Shown here: piece by piece, positions 55,401 through 64,000 of the stretch
Layout: the number at the start of each line of letters is the position of its first letter
Numbering within the stretch: position 1 is the stretch's first letter
Assembly (NCBI GenBank): GCA_030704615.1
Contig: CM060733.1
Location: forward strand, 69,254,001 to 69,318,000
Direction of reading: 5' to 3'
Source of the DNA: Takakia lepidozioides
Taxonomy: Eukaryota; Streptophyta; Takakiopsida; Takakiales; Takakiaceae
DNA: 64,000 bases
Made by a program: the position numbers and the translations under genes
The notes under the pieces: model-generated
Told to the model about the DNA's origin: nothing
Databases searched by the model: none
The model's input: only the letters and a program-made list of their open reading frames with translations

Positions 55401-58400
55401 GGGGCGGCCAGTGATGGAGGGATGGTTTTTAATCCTCATGCTGGAAGAGGGCGTGGTCCGAAAGGTTCACCAAATAATCGGGGCCGGGGAGGAATGATGG
55501 GCCATGAGGGACGACCCCCATTTGGCCATAACCAGGGTGGTGGCCTAATGCTCAGAGGAATGCAGCCGCAACAGCAGGGTGGGAAGGGAGGAAGAGGGGC
55601 AAGAGGTCCTGGTGGAGGAAAGGGTGGCCGTGGCCTAGGAAGAGAGGGACAGAGAGGAGGCGGCCCTCCTTTAATGGCTCCAGGCCCTGTTATGGGACCT
55701 CACTTTGGACCCTTGGGGCCACCAGGGCCAATGCCAGCAATGGGTATGGGCCCTAGTCCGGGCCTTGGTATGGGCCCAGGAGGCTTTCCACCAATGCCTC
55801 CTTTTGGGGGTCCAATGGTGTGGGGTGGTGGTCGTGGGGGTGGAGAGATGGGGATGATGGGATGTCCTCCAGGCCCTCCAGGCTTGGGACCTGGCCCAGG
55901 TGGTTTGGGGCCACGGTTTGGGCTCGGCATGGGACCTGGTCCAGGACCTAATATGTTCTTCAATCTGCCAGGTACTGGAAGAGGGGGTCCAGGTGGGCTG
56001 CCTGGAGGAATGTTTGGTGGAGGAGCCCCGCCCTTTGGGGGAGGGGGTGGTGCTGGCGGAAGAGGAATTATGGGAGAGAGAGGTCCTCCAGGGGTAGGGA
56101 GGGGGGTGATGGGGAGAGGCAGTGGGCCAGCTGGAAGGGGCCCATCAAGAGGGGAGCAGAATGATTACTCCCAGCACTTTGTCGACACAGGGCTCCGTCC
56201 CCAGAATTTTATCAGAGATGTTGAGCTTGCAGATCGCTTTGAAGAATACCCAAAGCTGAAGGAATTGATTACGAGGAAAGATCGGTTAATTTCAGAGCAT
56301 GCAACACCTCCAATGTACATGCAGTGCGATTTACGAAGCACGGAGCTGCGACCAGAGCTTTTTGGGACGAAGTTTGATGTCATTTTGGTGGACCCACCAT
56401 GGGAGGAATATATGCGGCGTGCTCCTGGCATTGGCGATTCCATGGAATGGTGGTCTCATGAGGACATCCAGAATCTTCGTATTGAGGTGGTTCCAATGAA
56501 TCCCTGATGGGCCCTACAAAGTTACTGAACTAACCAATTGAGTGGTATGAGCATTCCAGGGGGAAGGGGGGTTGTGAGGGTTTGGGGGGTGTTTAAGAGC
56601 TCCACATTTAGAAGTACTATTCTTCGCCTTTTGCAATTGTCCTACCCTGTGGTGAATTGCACTGAGGTGGGCTGTGGTTTTGACAGGCAATTGCAGATAC
56701 ACCTGCCTTCATCTTCTTGTGGGTGGGAGATGCAGAAGGCCTTGAACAAGGACGCCTTTGTCTAAAAAAGGTACGACTTTCTCGCTCACATCTTGGCTGC
56801 ATCTCATGTTTCTGATGCATGCTTTTCTTGAAGAGTCTGGAGCACTGGGAATTGAAGGGGTTATGAATGTTCTTCTTGAACCAGATTTTGGACAATTGTG
56901 TGAGTATGAGATGAATGATTTGGGTTGTCTCTCTTTCACCCGCTCTCTCTCCCACAAATACTCATCGGCACACATGCACACATACACAGTTGCTCTGCAG
57001 GCTCAATTTCACATTCCTTTTCTCATTTTAAGGCTTTTGCAGCCTTAATGTGGATACGGTGGTTGGCAGTGGGGATTCCGAAGATGTGAGGATATTTGCT
57101 GGGTGAAAACCAACCGAGAGAACCCAACTCCTGCTCTGCGCCATGATGCTAACACACTTTTTCAGCATTCCAAGGTAAGGACCTTGACTTATTTTTTAAG
57201 TTAGCTGAGTCTCTGTTTTTCCTCTGTCTTACTCTCTTGTTCAGCTCAAGAAATGGATATGCACCTCAGTTTTTATCCAGCTCAGAGACTCAACAAATTC
57301 TGAAAAACATGAAGGTTGAGCGGGAGTTCAGGATATGGGGGGGTTTTGCAGGAGCACTGCTTGATGGGGATAAAAGGGACCGTAAGGAGGAGCACTGATG
57401 GCCACATTATCCATGCCAATGTTGACACTGACATCATCATTTCGGAAGAGCCCGACTATGGTGAGATTGTGCTCTCTTTCTTTCCTCTGTTCCTCTTCTG
57501 TCCTCTTTCAGTTCCATCCCTTTTTATCTCATCCTGAAATGTCTGACAATTGAGGAGTGCCCATATCAGATTGTGAGTTTGTGCTCGTTTCTTTGTGTTC
57601 CTCCAAATGCTACTCTTGAAGTGCATGATCATGTCCAGGATTAACTGCAAAGCCCGAGGAATTGTATCATATCATAGAACATTTTGCGCAAGGACAGCGT
57701 CGCATTGAGCTTTTCGGCGAAGACCATAACATCCGGGCAGGGTGGGTGACCGTTGGCAAGGGTCTGAGCTCTTCCAATTTCAATCCTCAGGTATGGTTTG
57801 TCATCCATTTCTCCACAAATGAGCCTTCAAGCAATCTTTGAGCAGTTTTGCTCAAACGTTTGCTTTTTCAGGACAAGCTAGAGTGAAATTGCAGGTCTTG
57901 CCTCAAGTTTTTTGCTCAAGTGAAGATGCTGACTGTTTTTGCCAGCTGAGTGCTGGTCAGCAGAATGGCTGAGTTTTCCTGTCACTGCCGGAAAAGTGGG
58001 GAGTAGTGGCAGCTTCACTTCCCCACATATTGATGGTTGTATGTTGATGAGATTTTGTGTTGACAGCACACTGTAAAGTGCTGCTCTAGTTTACGCCTTT
58101 GGTTGGACTGGTGCAACATCTGTTTGAGTTATGTTAGAAGGACTGTATGGAGTTGTTATTTGGTACATGCATAGATGATATGGGAGCCTGTTAATCCGGG
58201 TTTATTGCACAAACTCTTCTTGAAGGCTGTAATATTCTGAGTGTATCACTATATAGACTGGCATCTTAATCCTGTGTGTCGCTATGCTTGGGAAGTGCCC
58301 AAACTGAAGCACAGTAGAAGTAACATGGTTTGGTTTCAGGATAGAAGTGATGGTTTGTCTGATGAGTGAGGGAAGAGGATTTGATCGAAATGTGTATGGC

Positions 58401-58970
58401 TGTCCACAGATGTACACGAAGTACTTTGCAGATGCAGAGGGGAAGGTTTGGCAGGGGGGCCGGGGTAATCCACCCATAGATGCCCCCCACCTAGTGGGAA
58501 CATCCGCCGAGATTGAAGCCCTTCGCCCCAAATCCCCTCTCCCAAGAGCTCAGCAACCACAGCAGTCAGCTCAAGGCAATGCAGCGAATTCCATTTCCCA
58601 ACCTTTAGCTGCAAATTCCAATAGCAAGAAAACTTCTACCGGTCAAGGAGGGGGCAGTCAGAATGGACTGCTTGCCCCTACAAGAATAGTGCCTGGAGCT
58701 GGGCATGGGTCACCGAACCCCCTAGGCTCAAGCGTTGGTGTGATAGGCCAGCCCCCTGCAGTGGTGGGTCGGGGAGGAGGCCATGGTCAAATCCCCAAGC
58801 TAAGGCAGACCCCCGTAGGAGGCCTCGCAAAGCCTCTGGGGGCAGGCCCTGGAATCAGTGAGTCAGGAGTGGACGAGGAGGCGAGTTTTGGGGGCGAGGT
58901 GCAGGAAACGAGGTCTCCAGAGGCTGAAGTGCCTGCGAATGCAGACCTTGCGAAAGAGGACCCCTCTTGA
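52482..58970 (+). CDS. MTB: METTL14/MTB-type subunit of the mRNA N6-adenosine methyltransferase
   Basis: Partner of METTL3/MTA in the nuclear m6A writer. Exons, all in phase: 52482-56486, 56687-56770, 57070-57174, 57352-57460, 57639-57790 and 58410-58970 (about 1,671 residues). The huge first exon encodes about 900 residues of charged Arg/Glu/Gly-rich repeats (RGRERE-like), then about 270 residues of Gly/Pro/Met-rich sequence, and then the MT-A70 domain: [33 protein letters not shown] (DPPW at about 1304-1307), then across introns [66 protein letters not shown] and [12 protein letters not shown]. As in other plants DPPW is kept, unlike animal METTL14. The C-terminal tail is low in complexity. 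The N-terminal part is longer than in the flowering-plant protein as I recall it. Start: the first in-frame [16 protein letters not shown]. Confidence 0.93.
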
Positions 58971-60620
58971 AGGGGGTTGGCAGGTTTTTCTTCCTTTTCC
59001 TGCTCTTTCATTTCTGTGGAGAGGATGTGAGTCCACTTCAAGTCCAAATGCCTATTTGCTAAAGAAAGTGTGTTGAAGTTCACGTGGGGTGGCCACACCA
59101 TTGTAAAGACGCTCAATTTTGGGACAGTGACTTCCATAGACTCACTCATTTGTTAAAACAAAGTGTCGGCAAAATATCATTTCCATAGGTTCGATCCTAC
59201 ACTCCCTAGGTTGTAAATGTAGCACTCAATTTTGTCCGATTGATTCATTTGGGTTGTGTGGAGAATAGGGGCCCTTGAGAGCCTAACCTTCACATGTGAA
59301 AGATGTCAAGGTGAACTGAACTTGGTGCAAGTAAATTGGTGTGAAGTGTCAGGTGAACCCCCTAAAAGTAGGACTGATCTTACTAACATTCTTTTTTGTA
59401 ATTATCATTGGATCATTTTTGCCATATTGGCTAGGTTAATTCTAGTTCTGACTCACAATCTTGAGCTGTAATCTCTGTGGTGTATGGGCATGGGTTTTGC
59501 TGGTTTCTTTTTGTGGGGGGGGGAGAGGAGTGATGTCAAATTACCTTTAGGGGTTCTGTACAAAGGTTTTATGGTCCAGAAATAGGAGGTGGAAGCTTCT
59601 GGTGCATTGTTGCGCATTGTTCTTTGATATTTTTTGTAGCTGAATTAACTCAGGTTTTGTGCTCAACTTGGCAACTTAGCCAACATGCAAATGGTTCACA
59701 AGAACCTACGCCAAAGAATAAGTTTGGAATTCGAAATTCGAAACAGGCACTTGCGATGGTGACCATCATAACCAGTGCCCAAGACGCCTTCTCACAACCT
59801 GTCTTAAGGACCTACCTTAAGTGCACAGTCAGGCCACACTTAACTCTGTTACCAATCCAATGGACGAAAGGGTTAGTTTTGGATGAAAGTGGGTATTCCT
59901 TAAGTCTTTGTTACCTTCCAGAGTGGGAAGTGTTGCATAGTTCAGAAGATTAATTGGCTGTGATGCCTCACCTGCCGGATGTGATTTTTTCATTTAGAGT
60001 TGCAGGTATCCATCCCTCATTTAGTGTTGATGGTTGTGTACTCCATTCTAGTGACAACTGAGGTCTGAGTCTAGTTTTTAGCGTAGTGCTGGTATAGGGT
60101 GTCATTGTCCCCAGGTTTCGCAGGCCACATCAGCAATGTCAATTATTAAGCTGCCTGGATTTCTTTAAAATAATTAATAAAACAAACCCCACATCATTGT
60201 CGCCATGTTTCATAGGCCACATCATCAACGTCATTTTTTAAGCTGCCCATGACGAAAAGAAACCTTAATTATGAAAATAGTTTATTTACGGATCTGCTCT
60301 ACTATTTTATTTTATTTTATTTTTTTCACATATTCCGGCAATGTAAATGTTACAGCACTTCTATATTATTATTATTATTATTTATTATTAATTATGACGT
60401 CATTCAGATAATGTTTCCAGAGCGATGTGAATCGCTCCGCAATGTGCGGTGTGTGAGTTTAGGACTCGGCCGATTTGGGCTTCTCCGCGCTCCAACCGAC
60501 GAACGCCCTCTCGTCTCCTTTCCTCCTTCCTCGTCTCCTTCTCGTCTCCCCTTTTCTCTCTGGCAGACTCTGTTCAGTGTGGAACGAATGCTTCGGACCC
60601 GTCACTTCACCTGATTTTCG
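58971..60620. other. Intergenic region downstream of METTL14
   Basis: Contains the METTL14 3' untranslated region and an (ATT)n stretch near 60365-60395. Short open frames here show no domain and no splice evidence. Confidence 0.5.
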
Positions 60621-61974
60621 TCACCATGAGTGCTTGGAGCCACTCCTTCTGAAGTGAGCTGGGCTCACCGGAGGGGGATCCTGCAGAGCCAGGTCCACTG
60701 GCGCCAGATTGATTGCAGCAGATTCCACCACCTGAAGGTTGTTCACCATGAGCCCGTCGCTATCATGGGGTTTGGCCAATGAGGCTGCGTACTGCTTTGC
60801 TTTTTCTGCAGCACCAAGGAGCTTTCTTCCTGCCTCGTACACTTCAGCCATCCATTGTTTTTTATCTTCCACACAGAGCTCCTCAGGGAAGCAATCTTCA
60901 GTAACCCACTTAACACCCGAAAATCCTGCTTCCAGCATACGGACTTCCGAGAGTCTCATAACAGGGAGCACTTGGACCGAGTAGGCTTAGGGAGGTTTAT
61001 TTTCTTGAAATAGAAAAGCTCCAAAATCGATTGCCGTCTCGGCAGACAGCGAGAAAAGAGGAAGCTGAGAGGTGAAAATGTTCTTAACTTTTGCCACCAT
61101 AAGGTCTACCTCTTGCGAAGCACCAAGAGAGAAGAGGTCTTCCTCCGAAATCCAGGAACTATAAAATACCTTCTCACCTGTCAGAAGAATGGCCGGCTTC
61201 CCCTCTGGAACCAAACATGATTGGGGTAACCTGAATGTGCACCCGTCGGTGATGGCGTATCAGACGCGTCCGCTTCTTACTGCTGATTTCATCCCTCCTG
61301 CTAAGGGGAGCGGCCACACAAGCCCCATTCTTCCTAACACAGATCCCACCAAATTTCCATTGTCATTAGGAAGCTCCGTCTCCGAGAGGTAAACATTCGC
61401 AAAGGATTTGAGCTGGTTAAGGCAGAAATGAGCAAAGTTAGGAGGGATCCCTTCTCCAAGACGAAATGATGCTGGTGTCGTCTCTTTTGGTCTTCCAGAG
61501 AGGGGAGATTTGGAGGGGAGCAAGAACACCCTAGGACTGCATGAACCAGGCGATTCGCGAGGCCTTTTGGCAGGGGGCTGATCGGGGGGAGCCACAGCTG
61601 GGCGTCTCTTCACCACAGGAGTAGAAAAATCTTGCATAAACCTGGGGTCTGCCGCCTCATTGTCCAGCCGGGTGGGTGCGGTTTGGTTCTAGCAAATCCG
61701 GACAGTCCGCCTTGACGTGCCCTTCCCTGTGACAGAAATGACAAATCACCGATAGGAATTTTTCCTTAATAACCACTGACACAAAGGATTTATCCAGCGT
61801 CAGCTTGATCGAATCAGGCATAAGAACCACGATCCTGGGGATGCCACTGTCCCTATGGATGTCAAACGCAGCATTGTCTGTATCCACACTCCGGGGGTCT
61901 GTGATTTCATGGTCGTTCACTGTGATTCAACCCACGGAGGAGCCAAAGTGCGCACCTATCTCCGGAAGCGATCG
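60621..61974 (-). pseudogene. LINE ORF1-like fragment with CCHC knuckle
   Basis: Minus-strand frames at 61657-61920 (IKLTLDKSFVSVVIKEKFL, then the zinc knuckle CHFCHREGHVKADCP), 61260-61637 (basic Pro-rich KRRPAVAPPDQPPAKRP), 60987-61214 and 60621-60971 follow one another with frame breaks. A CCHC knuckle after a beta-rich nucleic-acid-binding region is the layout of plant LINE ORF1 proteins. The order relative to the reverse transcriptase piece at 62289 (which lies upstream on the same strand) shows that they come from two different insertions. Confidence 0.55.
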
Positions 61975-62194
61975 CAAATAATTGCCAGGCAAAAAAGGCT
62001 ACGCAATTACCCGCTGTCTACATGTGACTCCCCCTTTTGTGGCCCCATTCTAACGACCAAGGAAATATATTCACCCTGAATCTGGAAAGATGATGAAACC
62101 CTGTAAGACTTTATTTACAACATGTACAATGGGTGAACGTGCATATGATGTGAAGTTCCCAAAAAGGGGGGGAGGAACAACAAACAAGAGAAGA

Positions 62195-62290
62195 AAACAA
62201 AAAGCTATAGTAAACTACTCAGCTAGAGAAAAAAACAAAAACTATAGTAAGCTACTCAACCAGCGACGAAAACAGAAGTTATAGTAAACT
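62195..62290 (-). repeat. 3' tail repeats of the LINE fragment
   Basis: On the minus strand GAGTAG(T/C)TTACTATA followed by a T-rich TTTTGTTTT recurs about three times right after the reverse transcriptase reading frame ends, as expected for a LINE 3' tail. Confidence 0.6.
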
Positions 62291-63990
62291 ACTCAAGCAG
62301 AGCGACCCTCCAGCCAACAGCCTGGAGGAGATCAGGCAAGGAGATAGGCAAAGTGTCAGGCAGAGGCGGAAGACGAGATGACGCGGAGCTAGCCACATCA
62401 GCCCGATGCAAAATAGAGATGGTTTGTGCTCTCTGCAAAGCAATTGAAACACGTTGTCGATAGTAGGCGACAAGGACGGAGGCATGTGGGATGCCAGTGG
62501 GCCCGCTCTTGGCTGCATGATGTGCACATGTCCGCAGGAAATCGTCGAAGTGCCGGTGCAATGAGCCAAATATTTCGACCGCCAGTGGAAGAAATGTGTC
62601 GGTGGGGTGACGATCGCTGTAATCGCGCTCCTTGGCCTGGGCTGCTACAGTGGCTGCCGTGCCTGGTGTGGTAGCTGCACGAGATAGCAGATCCGCTCGA
62701 GTGGGGTCGACGAGAACGACATCTGTTAAGGTACGCAAACCATCTCTAGATAGGACGATGTCAACACGGCGGCGTGTAGAGTGGGACGTGAGCGTGGGTC
62801 GTAGATGTGGTTGCTCACGCAGTACATGATACCCTGCCTCCCGAGCAATAGATGCCACCGCATCGCGAACCATATCATGAGACGCACTGCGCTCACCACC
62901 ACATGGACAGCGGAGGAGATGGATGGCAAGGTCATCGATGGGCTGAAGACAGACGCAGCGCTAAAAGCCCAATGCCGAAGGATGAGGCAAACCGAGTCGA
63001 AGGCGGAGCGCAGTAGTGAAAATAGGGGATGAGAGGCGAAAATGTGCGATAGTGGGTCGTGCTGTCAACCATGCCCCTGCTCCGGGTCCTGCACATGATA
63101 GAAGTCGGGCTCGATGCAACTCAGAATAAGCACTTGAGAGCATGCCAGAAAAAGAATGACGGTGCACGCGCTCGGAAATGGACTCCTGAAGATGGTCGAG
63201 GCCTTGAGCAACCAACTGCTCAAATGGTGGTAGACATGCTCGCGCCGGTGCCGGAAGAAGATCTCGTGCAGAGCAGAGATGCTGCTAGAAGGGTAAAATG
63301 CCACTGTCGACATGTGCAACGGCGTCTATAAGGATGGGACGATGGTCACAGAGAAATCGTGAAGCGAGGGCTGGCGCCACGAATGCCCAACTGCCGAGGA
63401 AAACTGACGGGGCGGTAGTGACAGTGGACAAAAGACCCACACCACCGGAAGAGACGGGGCAAGGTGGCTTGCTGTCGTGGCAAAAGTCCCTGAGCACCCT
63501 CTTGAGCTCCCGGTCCTAACAATCTCCCGAAGATAGTCATCATGGTAGTATCAAACCCAGATAAGAGGTGTAGGAAATCTGGGTTGGGTGGAACAGTGCG
63601 CAAGAGATATGAGGGACGCTGAAGGAAACATTTGGTCAAGATTCTATATGCTACCTGTACATCTCCGAGCCTAGGACGGAGATCGGCGTGGGTGGCATCC
63701 TGGTGGAGTGCATCTTCCAAGAAGGACGTTGTGAACTGGGCGGTGCCAAAAGGGACTCCCAGGATTCTGATGCCATTGGGCGGAGCAATAAAGTGAGCAG
63801 GGAGGACAAAATCTGCAGGGAGACCGGACGGAGACCACACCGCACATTTGCGAGGTTGCACTGAAAGGCCTGTTAGAGGGCTGCTTGGGACTTAGACGCT
63901 TTTACGGGTTATGTGGGGTACCCTTAATTTTTGCGCAGATTGAGACCAACATGAGCCTTAGGGGTGGCAGCAGCAGGCTTTAGGGGGGTT
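62289..63990 (-). pseudogene. LINE reverse transcriptase, C-terminal part
   Basis: Frames in order on the minus strand: QPRKCAVWSPSGLPAD and GIRILGVPFGT (63346-63861, end of the reverse transcriptase domain); LGSWAFVAPALASRFLCDH (63285-63497); GPGAGAWLTARPT and ALRLRLGLPHP (62961-63215); then AREAGYHVLREQPHLRP, RRRVDIVLSRDG, DVVLVDPTRADLLSRAA and TFLPLAVEIFGSLH (62289-62873). This order is that of a LINE C-terminal region with a CCHC-like Cys/His patch. Several frame breaks and stops separate the pieces. The catalytic part lies beyond the window edge, if it exists. Inactive fragment. Confidence 0.75.
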
Positions 63991-64000
63991 ACACAGCCCG

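Noticed and set aside
56514-57060. Separate small genes between METTL14 exons
   Set aside because: The open frames there fall in introns of METTL14, which are defined by phase-matched splice sites and conserved flanking sequence.

Overview
The window looks like a repeat-rich plant-lineage (streptophyte) nuclear genome. Supporting evidence: plant-type CACTA transposase domains, pentatricopeptide (PPR) repeats, the plant organellar ssDNA-binding 'PDF' motif, a chromovirus with an initiator-Met-tRNA primer site, spliced genes with GT-AG introns, and a plant-style METTL14/MTB gene whose extra-long N terminus is rich in Arg, Glu and Gly. A charophyte alga such as Chara or an early land plant is my guess; this is inference. 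Only one gene, METTL14/MTB (52482-58970), is clearly a host gene. Nearly everything else is transposable elements and their passengers. Layout, 1-31 kb: a nest of three DNA transposons. A Mutator-like transposase gene (2-2111, MULE-1) is broken exactly at a CACTA left terminus (2112); a related SWIM-domain piece lies at 28797-29150. The CACTA element (CACTA-1) holds a minus-strand gene that joins Transposase_24-like, FCP1/NIF-type HAD phosphatase-like and Transposase_23-like regions, and a plus-strand tnp2 gene (22973-27123) with several frameshifts. The minus-strand gene is itself split by a 14,982-bp Mutator-like element (MULE-2, 5450-20431), which has matching termini and a perfect 9-bp target duplication. 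MULE-2 is the most interesting object here. Besides its transposase it carries (a) a multi-exon gene with a ParB/sulfiredoxin-like DGNHR motif, (b) a gene with a permuted N6/N4-type DNA methyltransferase layout, (c) a divergent pair of unknown paralogous genes, and (d) two dense arrays of a near-perfect palindrome with core AAATGCGGNNCCGCATTT, single copies of which also sit in introns of the passenger genes. The arrangement suggests a transposon that encodes DNA-binding or DNA-modifying proteins together with their own target sites, comparable in logic to VANDAL elements or to ParB-parS, but with different parts. Layout, 29.6-49 kb: a truncated piggyBac transposase; a second CACTA element (CACTA-2, 31844-36665, exact 3-bp duplication AGT) filled with degenerate PPR and PDF-motif fragments; a retroelement ORF start with a 2A-like GDIHPNPKP motif; more PPR debris; a young Ty3/gypsy chromovirus (38324-45257, 723-bp LTRs, 5-bp duplication ATAGC) whose chromodomain segment is inverted; and a gutted relative of it (46526-47710). 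Layout, 49-64 kb: a four-copy inverted repeat family, the METTL14/MTB gene, then minus-strand LINE fragments (ORF1-like with a CCHC knuckle, and the C-terminal part of a reverse transcriptase) up to the window edge.
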